From Porticoccaceae bacterium (GTDB lineage Bacteria; Pseudomonadota; Gammaproteobacteria; Pseudomonadales; Porticoccaceae), in assembly GCA_017858295.1 (NCBI GenBank), contig JAFMBU010000009.1, forward strand, positions 1 through 25,518: a stretch of DNA of 25,518 nt. The letters run 5' to 3'. A program made the position numbers and the translations under genes. How positions within the stretch are numbered: position 1 is the stretch's first letter; each line of letters begins with the position of its first letter. A model generated the notes under the pieces. That model did no database searches and had not been told where the DNA came from. It saw only the letters and a program-made list of their open reading frames with translations. Below, piece by piece: positions 7,576 to 15,437 of the stretch.

Positions 7576-8013
7576 CTAAGCCAATCTTAGCTTCATCGCT
7601 ATATGAGGCATATCGGCATCCAAGAATTCCTCTCCGTAACTGCTAAAGCCAAGACCGCTGTAAAATGGCAGGGCGGTGAGTTGGGCATGTAGGTAGAGCT
7701 CCGGGAGTTTCTCTGTCACGGCAGTGTCGATCACTGCTCGCATAATCGCATCGCCAATGCCGCGCTTGCGGCTGGCTGCAAGCACCGCCATACGGCCAAA
7801 GTGGCCATCGGGCAATAGCCGTCCAGTGCCCACCGCAGCGTTATTAGCATCATAGGCGAGCCAGTGAATACACTGGGGATCGAGACCATCAAAATCCAAA
7901 GCCAGAGGAACATTCTGCTCTTTGACAAATACCGCAGTGCGAATGCGCCTGATTTCAGGTTCATTGGCTTGCCAGCTGGTTTGTTCAACGCGGATGATTG
8001 GTTTAGTCTGCAT
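7576..8013 (-). CDS. GNAT-family acetyltransferase, ElaA/YjcF-like
   Basis: 145 residues. It is a single GCN5-related N-acetyltransferase domain with an acetyl-CoA pyrophosphate loop RKRGIG (82-87) after the beta strand GRMAVLA (73-79). The N-terminal VFVKEQNVP and the C-terminal PHIAMKL ending match the ElaA/YjcF subgroup as I remember it. The acceptor substrate is not known for most of this subgroup. It converges with rraA, with 22 bases between the stop codons and no hairpin. The ribosome site is weak (AAGA about eight bases before ATG). It is divergent from ggt across 195 bases, where I see only a 12-base palindrome (8120-8131) and no convincing promoter. Confidence 0.88.
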   Translation of the reverse strand: MQTKPIIRVEQTSWQANEPEIRRIRTAVFVKEQNVPLALDFDGLDPQCIHWLAYDANNAAVGTGRLLPDGHFGRMAVLAASRKRGIGDAIMRAVIDTAVTEKLPELYLHAQLTALPFYSGLGFSSYGEEFLDADMPHIAMKLRLA

Positions 8014-8208
8014 ACAAAGAGTCTTAACTATTTATTGTATTGAGTGGGTAACAATAAACTATAGGATGACAAATTGCGCTGCCCATTGAGCCCAAGTCAA
8101 TACCCCTGTAAATAGCCCAAGTATAAATACTAAAGATTGCCTTCTGAAACCGAATAAGAAAAGATGACCAGATATTTGTACTCGACACCCAATTAGAGAT
8201 TATTGAGC

Positions 8209-9960
8209 ATGATCAAAAGCCTATTTAATGCTGTATCTATTAGTTTTTTCCTAGTTCTGAGCTCCTTTTCCCTGGCCAGTGAAAAAGCCATTATCGACCC
8301 CAGTGCACGCTTTCATCCCCTCGTGAGTGATCGCGGTATGGTGGTATCCCAAGAGATGCTTGCCAGTCAGGTGGGAGCGGATATCTTAGCTCGCGGCGGC
8401 AATGCTGTAGATGCGGCTGTGGCCACTGGTTTTGCGTTGGCGGTAACCTTGCCTCGTGCCGGAAACCTCGGTGGCGGTGGCTTTATGTTGGTTCATCTCG
8501 CGGCAGAAAATAAAACTGTGGCTATCGATTATCGTGAGATGGCGCCAGCATCTGCAAGCCGGGATATGTTTCTCGATGCTGAGGGTGATGTAGATAACAA
8601 AAAAGCTCGATACAGCATGCAGTCCTCTGGGGTGCCAGGCACGGTTGCCGGCCTACTTCACGCGCTAGACAGCTACGGCACCATGAGCCTAAAGCAAGTC
8701 TTGCAACCCGCTATAGAGTTGGCGGCTAACGGGTTTAAGGTCTCGATGGACCTGTCTTCTTCGCTCCAGGCACGGCAGCAGACAATGCATAAAAACCCTG
8801 CCTCTAAGGAATATTTTTACAAGGCCGATGGCGCTGGCTACGAATACGGTGAAACGCTGGTACAAAAGCACCTTGCTGCAACCCTTCAGCGCATTGCCAA
8901 GAAAGGGCGCAGTGGATTTTATCAGGGTAAGACCGCCCAGCTAATCGTCGCCGAAATGCAGCGCAGCGGCGGTTTAATCAGCCACAAGGATCTGACGAGT
9001 TACCGAGTTATTGAACGCACGCCAGTCTGCGGCGACTATAGAGGTAACAGCGTTTGCGCCATGCCGCCGCCGTCCTCCGGTGGCGTGCATATGCTGCAGA
9101 TGCTAAATATTCTTGAGGGTTGGGATCTGGCATCTCTGGGACATAACAGCGCCGCCTACATCCACCGCTTGGTTGAATCCATGCGCCGCGCCTACGCTGA
9201 TCGCAGTAGTTATTTGGGCGATCCGGACTACTTCCCAGTCCCGGTAGCCGAGCTAACCGATAAACAATATGCCACTGAGTTGCGCGAGCAAATTAATTTG
9301 GCTAAATCCAGTCGCTCTGCCGACATTCGTCCCGGCCTTGATAATAGATCCGCAGGCAAAGAGAGTACTGAGACGACGCATTTCAGTACTTGGGATCGAT
9401 GGGGCAATGTCGTCAGCAATACCTACACGCTTAACTTTTCCTATGGCAGCGGCATCTCAGTTACTGGAGCCGGCTTTCTACTGAATAATGAAATGGATGA
9501 TTTTTCCGCCAAACCCGGCTCGCCCAATGGTTACGGTTTAGTCGGCGGTATAGCCAACGCTATTGAGCCAGGCAAGCGACCTCTATCATCCATGACCCCA
9601 ACCATTGTTTTCGATAAGTCAGGGGCACCTATTCTGGCTACGGGTAGTCCTGGTGGCAGCACGATTATTACTATTGTGATGCAGATGCTGTTGAATATTA
9701 TCGACTTCGATATGAACGTTGCCGAGGCCACAGCAGCGCCGCGCATTCACCACCAATGGCTGCCAGACAGGGTGTTTTATGAAGCAGGAGTGTCGGCAGA
9801 TACATTGCAGGTACTGCGTGAGATGGGCCACCAACTAAACGATAAAACCAGTCGCCTGGGCGCCACCCAAAGTATTCAATCAGATTCAGATGGCGCTATG
9901 TTTTATGGCACAGCTGATTATCGCCGCGAGGGTTCTGGGGTGGCCATACCTATTAAATAG
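8209..9960 (+). CDS. ggt: Gamma-glutamyltransferase (periplasmic, autoprocessed)
   Basis: Hydrolyses or transfers the gamma-glutamyl group of glutathione and related peptides in the periplasm. 583 residues from ATG 8209 (a TTG at 8203 is a possible alternative). The signal peptide is residues 1-23: Lys3, hydrophobic 8-22, likely cut after SLA. The proenzyme cleaves itself in front of Thr389 (TTHFS), the N-terminal nucleophile of the small subunit. The large subunit contains GGNAVDAAVATGFALAV and GNLGGGGFMLVH. The small subunit contains NNEMDDFSAKPG, RPLSSMTPTIV and TGSPGGS, which bind the glutamate part and form the oxyanion hole. Length and motifs match E. coli Ggt. A 13-base tandem repeat begins at its last codons and runs past the stop. 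Confidence 0.96.
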   Translation: MIKSLFNAVSISFFLVLSSFSLASEKAIIDPSARFHPLVSDRGMVVSQEMLASQVGADILARGGNAVDAAVATGFALAVTLPRAGNLGGGGFMLVHLAAENKTVAIDYREMAPASASRDMFLDAEGDVDNKKARYSMQSSGVPGTVAGLLHALDSYGTMSLKQVLQPAIELAANGFKVSMDLSSSLQARQQTMHKNPASKEYFYKADGAGYEYGETLVQKHLAATLQRIAKKGRSGFYQGKTAQLIVAEMQRSGGLISHKDLTSYRVIERTPVCGDYRGNSVCAMPPPSSGGVHMLQMLNILEGWDLASLGHNSAAYIHRLVESMRRAYADRSSYLGDPDYFPVPVAELTDKQYATELREQINLAKSSRSADIRPGLDNRSAGKESTETTHFSTWDRWGNVVSNTYTLNFSYGSGISVTGAGFLLNNEMDDFSAKPGSPNGYGLVGGIANAIEPGKRPLSSMTPTIVFDKSGAPILATGSPGGSTIITIVMQMLLNIIDFDMNVAEATAAPRIHHQWLPDRVFYEAGVSADTLQVLREMGHQLNDKTSRLGATQSIQSDSDGAMFYGTADYRREGSGVAIPIK

Positions 9961-9991
9961 CCAACTTAAATAGCCGACTTAAATAACTGGC
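9953..9991. repeat. 13-base tandem repeat, three copies, across the ggt stop
   Basis: TTAAATAGCCAAC (9953), TTAAATAGCCGAC (9966) and TTAAATAACTGGC (9979) follow each other without gaps. The first copy contains the ggt stop TAG (9958-9960). The third copy is diverged at its right end. Confidence 0.75.
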
Positions 9992-10006
9992 TAAAGAGCT
10001 GAGCAA

Positions 10007-10948
10007 CTACTGTTTAAGACCGTTCTCATAATGGCTGATACTGCCATCTGCATTGCGCAGATCGGCAGTGCGCTGCTCGCCAGTTTCGTCCACCAGCATC
10101 TGATATTTAGGCGTGGTCATAAAGATCGCAAACCACTCCGCCAACAATTTGTCGTCATCCAGGGTTTCTAATATCAGCTTCTTCACCTGAGCCACATAGG
10201 CCTCGGGTATGGGTCCCTGAGCAGACTCTGGGGTCAGCGGTGGATCGATCAGATAACGAGGTGCTGGGCCTCGACTGAGCAGTTCAGTGGCCAGATCATC
10301 GAGCATTTCAGTGGCCGCTGGAGATCTAAAGCCCACAGAAAAGGTTGTGCACTCACCAATAGCAACGCCGTGATGGGCGATCTGCGGTGGTAGATACAAC
10401 ATATCGCCAGGTTCTAGCACCCACTCATCAGTAGGCACAAAATCTTTCAGTATTTTAAGTCCAGTATTCTCCGCCAGGGGCGTGTGCTCGTCGCAGTGCT
10501 GGCCAATCTGCCAGCGGCGCTTGCCGGCACCCTGAAGTAAAAACACATCGTAGTAATCAAAGTGCGGGCCAACACTGCCGCCATCTTCGGCATAGCTAAC
10601 CATAATGTCATCGAGACGCCAGGAGGGTAAGAAATCGAAATGGCAAAGCAGCTCAGCAACCTCGGGAACCCAGAGATCAACCGCTTGGACCAGTAATGTC
10701 CACTGACTTTCTGGAAGAGTAGCAAAGCGCTCTTCATCGAAGGGACCCTGTTCAAGCTGCCAGTCGCTGCCAACCACTAAACGGGATTCAACCTCGGCTT
10801 CGAGGGCCATACCAGCGAGCTCATCACCATCAATCGGTGGCTCAAAGTTAGGCACAGCGCCGCGAATTAACAATGGCTTTTTCTGCCAGTAATTGGCTAA
10901 AAAGTCTGCTGCACTGATCTCGCCAAGAATGCTCTGAATAGGATCCAT
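10007..10948 (-). CDS. roxA: JmjC ribosomal protein L16 arginine 3-hydroxylase, short form
   Basis: A 2-oxoglutarate/Fe(II) oxygenase; the E. coli homologue YcfD/RoxA hydroxylates an arginine of ribosomal protein L16. 313 residues. The iron-binding triad is visible as His129 and Asp131 (GPHFDYYDVF) and His192 (IAHHGVAI). The N-terminal WQKKPLLIRG, ELAGMALE and SRLV and the central LLVQAVDLWVPEV follow E. coli closely. E. coli RoxA has about 373 residues; the missing part here corresponds to most of the C-terminal winged-helix domain, and only 46 bases separate this stop from that of ggt. The start lies four bases after the purB stop with no clear ribosome site, so translation is probably coupled to purB. 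The fold is sure; the substrate rests on homology. Confidence 0.9.
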   Translation of the reverse strand: MDPIQSILGEISAADFLANYWQKKPLLIRGAVPNFEPPIDGDELAGMALEAEVESRLVVGSDWQLEQGPFDEERFATLPESQWTLLVQAVDLWVPEVAELLCHFDFLPSWRLDDIMVSYAEDGGSVGPHFDYYDVFLLQGAGKRRWQIGQHCDEHTPLAENTGLKILKDFVPTDEWVLEPGDMLYLPPQIAHHGVAIGECTTFSVGFRSPAATEMLDDLATELLSRGPAPRYLIDPPLTPESAQGPIPEAYVAQVKKLILETLDDDKLLAEWFAIFMTTPKYQMLVDETGEQRTADLRNADGSISHYENGLKQ

Positions 10949-10952
10949 AGGT

Positions 10953-12329
10953 TTAAATATTCTTCGCTTGGTCTACAGCATTACCAATATAGGAAGCAGG
11001 AGTCATAGCTTTGAGCGCGGTTTTGGCTTCTTCTGGCATATCCAAAGTGTCAATAAAAGTCTGAATAGTTGCCTGATCCATCACATTGCCACGAGTCAGT
11101 GCCTTGAGTTTTTCATAAGGTTCTTCGATGCCATAGCGACGCATAACTGTCTGAATAGGTTCTGCCAGTACTTCCCAGCTGTTATCCAGATCCGCTGCAA
11201 GCTTAACGTCATTGAGCTGCAACTTACTCATACCCTTAGTCAGTGAGGCGTAAGCAATCATTGAATAGCCAAGGCCAACGCCCATATTGCGCAGCACAGT
11301 GGAATCGGTGAGGTCACGCTGCCAGCGCGAGATAGGCAGTTTGGCGGCTAGATGACTGTAGAGCGCATTGGCTATACCCATATTGCCTTCAGCGTTCTCG
11401 AAGTCGATAGGATTTACTTTGTGGGGCATGGTCGAGGAACCCACTTCACCGGCGATGGTTTTTTGCTTGAAGTAGCCGAGCGAAATATAGCCCCAGATAT
11501 CCCGCGCATAATCGATCAGGATAGTGTTCGAGCGAGCCAGCCCGTCAAACAGCTCAGCCATATAGTCATGGGGCTCAATCTGAGTGGTGTAGGGGTTGTA
11601 GTCGAGACCTAGCTGCTCAATAAAGTCTTGGGCAACCGCCTGCCAGTCAATTTCTGGGTAGGCTGACAGGTGAGCGTTGTAGTTGCCCACTGCGCCGTTT
11701 ATTTTGCCAAGCATGGGCACCGCTTTAATCTGTGCAATCTGCCGCTCTAATCGATAGGCCACATTGGCCATCTCTTTACCCACAGTGGTGGGAGAGGCAG
11801 TCTGACCGTGAGTGCGAGCGAGCATCGCGGCATCCGCATAGTCGCGGCCCATAGCCGCTAGTTGCTGATGAATCTCTTGCAGGGCTGGCAGCACTATATT
11901 GTCGCGGCCTTCTTTAAGCATCAGTGCATGAGACAGATTATTAATATCTTCTGAGGTACAGGCGAAGTGGACAAATTCGCTGACCGCATTGAGCTCAGCA
12001 TTATCGGCAATGGTTTCTTTAATCAGGTATTCCACGGCTTTAACGTCGTGATTTGTGGTGCGCTCAATTTCCTTAATGCGCAGCGCCTGCTCAAGGGTGA
12101 AATCATTCACCAGCTGTTCTAACAGGCTATTGGCTGCAGCAGAAAAAGGTGCCACCTCAGGAATAGCTGGATGCTGCGAAAGATGCTGCAACCAGCGCAC
12201 CTCAACTATGACACGGTAGCGAATCAAACCATATTCACTGAATACATTGCGCAGTGAATCAGTTTTGCCGCTGTAGCGGCCATCGATAGGGGAAACAGCG
12301 GTCAGAGAAGAGAGCGGGATACTGGTCAT
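10953..12329 (-). CDS. purB: Adenylosuccinate lyase
   Basis: Fumarase/aspartase-superfamily enzyme acting twice in purine synthesis: it releases fumarate from SAICAR and from adenylosuccinate. 458 residues from ATG 12329, beginning MTSIPLSSLTAVSPIDGRYS as in relatives; an upstream in-frame start at 12380 would cross the promoter. Catalytic features are THGQTASPTT (His174) and the flexible signature loop GSSTMPHKVNPIDFEN (297-312, serine base 298/299). TSEDINN binds substrate. It sits at the distal end of the rluE-nudJ-mnmA-hflD cluster, but has its own promoter (12365-12393) in the 119-base gap after hflD. It is followed by roxA four bases on. Confidence 0.97.
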   Translation of the reverse strand: MTSIPLSSLTAVSPIDGRYSGKTDSLRNVFSEYGLIRYRVIVEVRWLQHLSQHPAIPEVAPFSAAANSLLEQLVNDFTLEQALRIKEIERTTNHDVKAVEYLIKETIADNAELNAVSEFVHFACTSEDINNLSHALMLKEGRDNIVLPALQEIHQQLAAMGRDYADAAMLARTHGQTASPTTVGKEMANVAYRLERQIAQIKAVPMLGKINGAVGNYNAHLSAYPEIDWQAVAQDFIEQLGLDYNPYTTQIEPHDYMAELFDGLARSNTILIDYARDIWGYISLGYFKQKTIAGEVGSSTMPHKVNPIDFENAEGNMGIANALYSHLAAKLPISRWQRDLTDSTVLRNMGVGLGYSMIAYASLTKGMSKLQLNDVKLAADLDNSWEVLAEPIQTVMRRYGIEEPYEKLKALTRGNVMDQATIQTFIDTLDMPEEAKTALKAMTPASYIGNAVDQAKNI

Positions 12330-12364
12330 TAAAAGTCCAAATAGAGTCGTTAAATAAGCCGCGT

Positions 12365-12393
12365 ATAATAGCGGAATCAATGTTCAATTTCAG
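12365..12393 (-). promoter_or_regulatory. Probable promoter of purB-roxA
   Basis: On the minus strand CTGAAA (12388-12393), 17 bases, then TATTAT (12365-12370). The predicted start point is near 12358, leaving a leader of about 29 bases. No clear PurR operator is seen. Confidence 0.5.
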
Positions 12394-12402
12394 ATTATTT
12401 GC

Positions 12403-12421
12403 GCCCCAGTGACCCTGGGGC
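12403..12421. other. Hairpin between hflD and purB, no T-tract
   Basis: GCCCCAG - TGACC - CTGGGGC forms a perfect 7-bp GC-rich stem. It is not followed by a T run on either strand, so it is not a standard terminator. It could stall RNA polymerase or protect the 3' end of the hflD transcript. Confidence 0.5.
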
Positions 12422-12423
12422 AG

Positions 12424-12441
12424 AGATCGAGATCGAGATCG
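12424..12441. repeat. Hexanucleotide microsatellite AGATCG x3
   Basis: Three perfect AGATCG copies followed by AGAGAG end seven bases from the hflD stop (12449-12451), between that stop and the hairpin at 12403-12421. Confidence 0.7.
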
Positions 12442-12448
12442 AGAGAGA

Positions 12449-13087
12449 CTAGTTTTTCAATGCTCGGATCAAGGCTTGGCGATAGACCACCAAGTGGTAG
12501 CGTTTGCCGCCTAATTGACGCCACAGAAAGGCACTTCTCACCGCAGCAAACAGCAGGCAGCGGATACGCTCGGCAACACCGGGCTGCTGCAGATAGCTAG
12601 GATTTCCCTTTACCTGAATACGCTGACGCAATGTGCTGATTGTCTGTTGGTAGAGGGAGGCAATATTGGCGAAGACATTATCGTGAATCACCGAGAAGTG
12701 CTCAGCCTGACGGGCGGCGTTATCTATGCCCTCGGCAATGTTTTTTAACATTACTGGGCGGCTGTTCAACTGCCGTTCAATACTTAACACCGCAATGCCA
12801 TAAACCAAGGTGCTCGATTTAAAAAGCTCAGTATCCTTTTGCTCTCCGAGTAGCACTGTCATGGCATCGACGCCAGTTTCAAGACTCTCTTCTGAACCGT
12901 AAAGATCCTCTATGGACTCAGGATCCTGATTGAGCAGGGCGCTAATACAGACTTTCATCTCTTCAGTTGAGGCTTCACCGGTATTAGCCAGCTGGTCAAC
13001 TAAATGGCAGGCTTGAAACACCGCGGCTAAGGCCATGGCCTGATCATGGGTCGGCTTAGCAAACATCAGTTGCTGCCATTTGCCCAT
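12449..13087 (-). CDS. hflD: High-frequency lysogenization protein HflD homologue
   Basis: 212 residues from ATG 13087. E. coli HflD is a 213-residue peripheral membrane protein that binds phage lambda CII; its normal cellular role is unclear, though its fixed place next to mnmA hints at a shared function. Conserved family stretches visible are ACHLVDQLANTG near the start, GSEESLETGVDAM, VLSIERQLNSRP, a QAEHF stretch, the RIQVKGNPSYLQQP block and the C-terminal VRSAFLWRQLGGKRYHLV. It is all helical with no signal peptide. The gene starts inside the end of mnmA (overlap about 32 bases) with GAGG nine bases upstream of the ATG; longer upstream starts would lengthen it beyond the family size. 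Co-transcribed with mnmA. Confidence 0.92.
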   Translation of the reverse strand: MGKWQQLMFAKPTHDQAMALAAVFQACHLVDQLANTGEASTEEMKVCISALLNQDPESIEDLYGSEESLETGVDAMTVLLGEQKDTELFKSSTLVYGIAVLSIERQLNSRPVMLKNIAEGIDNAARQAEHFSVIHDNVFANIASLYQQTISTLRQRIQVKGNPSYLQQPGVAERIRCLLFAAVRSAFLWRQLGGKRYHLVVYRQALIRALKN

Positions 13088-14168
13088 TCCATGTTGCCTC
13101 AATAGTGCCGCCACCAAGACAGTGATCACCCTGATAGAACACAACTGATTGACCCGGGGTTATAGCACGCTGTGGCTCATCAAACTGCACTTCACAGCCG
13201 GTGGCTGTGGGTGTCACCAAACACTTTTGATCGGGCTGACGATAGCGCGCTTTGGCCATGCAGGAGAAGGTCGAAGTAGGGCTGCCATTAATCCAATTGA
13301 TTCCCTCGGCCCGCAGCTGATCGGTAAACAGCAGCGGATGTTGAGCTCCTTGGCCGACGATTAAGCGATTATTGGTTAGATCCTTTTGCAGCGTAAACCA
13401 TGGCTCATCAGGGCTATTTTTTACGCCACCAATGCCCAAACCCTGACGCTGACCGATGGTATAAAACATCAAACCCTGATGCTCTCCAATAACAACACCT
13501 TCTGACGTCACCATCTCACCTGGCTGGGCCGGAATATATTGCTCAAGGAAATCTTTAAAGCGGCGCTCACCGATAAAGCAGATACCGGTACTGTCCTTTT
13601 TTGTCGAGGTAACAAAACCATGCTCTTCGGCAATACGGCGCACCTCAGGCTTTTCCAGTTCACCAACCGGAAACAAGGATTTGGCAAAGGCGCTCTGTTC
13701 CACTGCATGTAAAAAATAACTTTGATCCTTATTGCCATCCAGCCCTTTCAATAGCTGAGTCTGACCATCGACCTCAGCCAGCCGAGTGTAGTGACCTGTG
13801 GCTATGGCATCGGCCCCGAGAATCTGGGCGTAGTCGAGAAATACCTTAAATTTGATTTCCCGATTACAGAGGATATCGGGGTTGGGCGTGCGACCAGCGC
13901 GGTATTCATCGAGAAAGTGCTCGAAGACATTGTCCCAGTAATCCGCTGCAAAATTGGCCGTGTGCAGCGTAATACCAAGCTTGTCGCATACCTGCTGGGC
14001 ATCTGCCAAATCGGCTTTAGCAGTGCAGTACTCCGTTTCGTCGTCTTCATCCCAGTTCTTCATAAACAGGCCCTCAACGACGTAACCCTGCTCAATTAAG
14101 AGCAGCGCAGCAACGGAGGAATCGACGCCACCAGACATGCCAACTATGACTTTTTTTACTTTGCTCAT
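13056..14168 (-). CDS. mnmA: tRNA-specific 2-thiouridylase
   Basis: Thiolates the wobble uridine U34 of Lys, Glu and Gln tRNAs, taking sulfur from the Tus relay and activating the base with ATP. 370 residues. The PP-loop ATPase motif GMSGGVDSS is at residues 10-18. The two catalytic cysteines lie in PDILCNREIKF (Cys101) and STGICFIG (Cys197). GHYTR and the YFLH motif (DQSYFL) of the adenylation domain are also seen, and a C-terminal beta-barrel follows. The ribosome site is poor (GGTAAATC before ATG 14168). It is located between nudJ (70-base gap) and hflD (overlapping), the same order as in E. coli. Confidence 0.97.
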   Translation of the reverse strand: MSKVKKVIVGMSGGVDSSVAALLLIEQGYVVEGLFMKNWDEDDETEYCTAKADLADAQQVCDKLGITLHTANFAADYWDNVFEHFLDEYRAGRTPNPDILCNREIKFKVFLDYAQILGADAIATGHYTRLAEVDGQTQLLKGLDGNKDQSYFLHAVEQSAFAKSLFPVGELEKPEVRRIAEEHGFVTSTKKDSTGICFIGERRFKDFLEQYIPAQPGEMVTSEGVVIGEHQGLMFYTIGQRQGLGIGGVKNSPDEPWFTLQKDLTNNRLIVGQGAQHPLLFTDQLRAEGINWINGSPTSTFSCMAKARYRQPDQKCLVTPTATGCEVQFDEPQRAITPGQSVVFYQGDHCLGGGTIEATWNGQMAATDVC

Positions 14169-14238
14169 GATTTACCACGTGAATAACTGAAGAGATACTC
14201 TAAACCGCTGCTAACTAGCTCCAACTAACTGGTGCACA

Positions 14239-14685
14239 CTATAAAGTGTTGCGAAATATTTCCATAGGAAAAATACGCTGAGCCAAATAATCGTCGAGGC
14301 AGCTGATCACCCCGGGACTACGAAGCTGCTGGAGATTCTGTTGGATCTCCTCATAGCTCATCCACAGCGCGAAATCTATATCCGGGTCGAGCCTGGCGTC
14401 GGCATCGAACTCCACCGGCTCAGCGGCAAAGGCCAGGCGATAGTAGGTGATACCGCTGGTCTCATTAAAAGAGGTTAAGAAACCGAGAAAGCCCGTGAGC
14501 TCAACAATCCAGCCAGTCTCTTCAAAGGTTTCACGGATGGCGGCTGCCTGTATATCTTCGCCGGGCTCCACATGGCCAGCTGGCTGATTGATTACCTGAC
14601 GACCAAACTTGGTCTCTTTGACCATTAGAAACTGTCCATCGCGCTCGACTATGGTGGCCACGGTGAGATGTATTTTATTGGGCAT
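14239..14685 (-). CDS. nudJ: Nudix phosphohydrolase NudJ
   Basis: 148 residues. The Nudix box G-x5-E-x7-REUXEEXGU is complete, from Gly37 to Trp59 (GHVEPGEDIQAAAIRETFEE then TGW), giving the metal-binding glutamates 52, 55 and 56. E. coli NudJ removes phosphate from nucleoside di- and triphosphates and from HMP pyrophosphate, a thiamine intermediate. The assignment to NudJ rests on length, sequence and position directly in front of mnmA as in E. coli. ATG 14685 has GGAG nine bases upstream. The 64-base gap after rluE holds copies of a 16-base tandem repeat. Confidence 0.92.
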   Translation of the reverse strand: MPNKIHLTVATIVERDGQFLMVKETKFGRQVINQPAGHVEPGEDIQAAAIRETFEETGWIVELTGFLGFLTSFNETSGITYYRLAFAAEPVEFDADARLDPDIDFALWMSYEEIQQNLQQLRSPGVISCLDDYLAQRIFPMEIFRNTL

Positions 14686-14724
14686 GTCTAGGATCTCCGT
14701 TTTGGCGATGGCGTTTTAACTATA

Positions 14725-14787
14725 GCTGTTTTATTAGAGGGCTGTTTTGTTAGGGGGCTGTTTTACTAGGAGCTCTTTTACTTGGAA
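14725..14787. repeat. 15-16-base tandem repeat, four copies, across the rluE stop
   Basis: Plus-strand copies GCTGTTTTATTAGAGG (14725), GCTGTTTTGTTAGGGG (14741), GCTGTTTTACTAGGA (14757) and a diverged GCTCTTTTACTTGGAA (14772). Two copies encode the last residues of RluE (PSKRAPSKTAP) and the next contains its TAA stop (14750-14752); the last lies beyond it. Confidence 0.8.
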
Positions 14788-15376
14788 CCCGTTTTTTAGC
14801 ATGCCTCTTAAATCCTGATTTTTTAGCTTCCGGCATATCAACAGTTTCAATGCGATACTCTCCTGGAAGGATATCTGTGACTTTCCAGTCGCCAATGGCA
14901 GCCCGAACTAGGCGCAGAGTCGGCAAACCCACTGCGGCAGTCATGCGCCTGACTTGCCGATTGCGACCCTCGTTAATAGTCAATTCGATCCAGCTATCAG
15001 GGACAGTCTGCCTTTCTCTGATCGGCGGAACTCTCGGCCACAGGTTGGGCGCTTCCATAAGCCTGCAAGTTACCGCTGAGGCGGGGCCATCTTTAAGAGC
15101 GACGCCCTGCATTAGCTCAAGGCAATGGGCCTGAGTCGCTGTGCCCTCAACCTGAGCCCAATAGGTTTTATTGAGCTTGTATTTTGGACTGCTAATCTGT
15201 GCCTGTAGCTGCCCATCATCGGTTAATAGCAGCAGGCCCTCGGAGTCATAATCCAGCCGTCCAGCAGGGTAGATTCCTTTAATGGGAATAAACTCAGACA
15301 GGGTTTTTCTTGCCTCGGAGTCGGTAAATTGGCTCAGCACTTGAAAGGGTTTATTGAAGAGGAGTAGGTTCGACAC
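14750..15376 (-). CDS. rluE: 23S rRNA pseudouridine synthase RluE (RsuA family)
   Basis: Converts a uridine of 23S rRNA (2457 in E. coli) to pseudouridine. 208 residues. The RsuA/RluB/E/F catalytic motif is GRLDYDSEGLLLLT with Asp42 as the catalytic residue; INEGRNRQVRRM (134-145) is the second family signature. As in RluE, no S4 domain precedes the catalytic part. The start is GTG 15376 with AGAGA upstream. The C-terminus carries an unusual basic tail (SGFKRHAKKRVPSKRAPSKTAP), the end of which is encoded by tandem repeats that continue through the stop codon. It stands divergent from icd, as in E. coli, and heads the cluster leading to purB. Confidence 0.94.
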   Translation of the reverse strand: MSNLLLFNKPFQVLSQFTDSEARKTLSEFIPIKGIYPAGRLDYDSEGLLLLTDDGQLQAQISSPKYKLNKTYWAQVEGTATQAHCLELMQGVALKDGPASAVTCRLMEAPNLWPRVPPIRERQTVPDSWIELTINEGRNRQVRRMTAAVGLPTLRLVRAAIGDWKVTDILPGEYRIETVDMPEAKKSGFKRHAKKRVPSKRAPSKTAP

Positions 15377-15398
15377 AGGTTTCTCTAATTTTTTCCTA

Positions 15399-15421
15399 TT
15401 GTAAATGAAACAGGGTTACAA
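15399..15421. promoter_or_regulatory. Inverted repeat in the rluE/icd divergent promoter region
   Basis: TTGTAA - N11 - TTACAA, perfect 6-base arms about one and a half helix turns apart. The right arm coincides with the possible -35 box of icd, so a bound protein could block or recruit polymerase. No known regulator is recognised. Confidence 0.4.
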
Positions 15422-15437
15422 AAAATGGGCGAAATGA

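Noticed and set aside
8120..8131. AGTATAAATACT palindrome upstream of ggt
   Set aside because: Short, AT-rich and without a matching promoter; likely to occur by chance.
12403..12421. Hairpin as the terminator of hflD
   Set aside because: No T-tract follows on the minus strand, so it is kept only as an unassigned hairpin.
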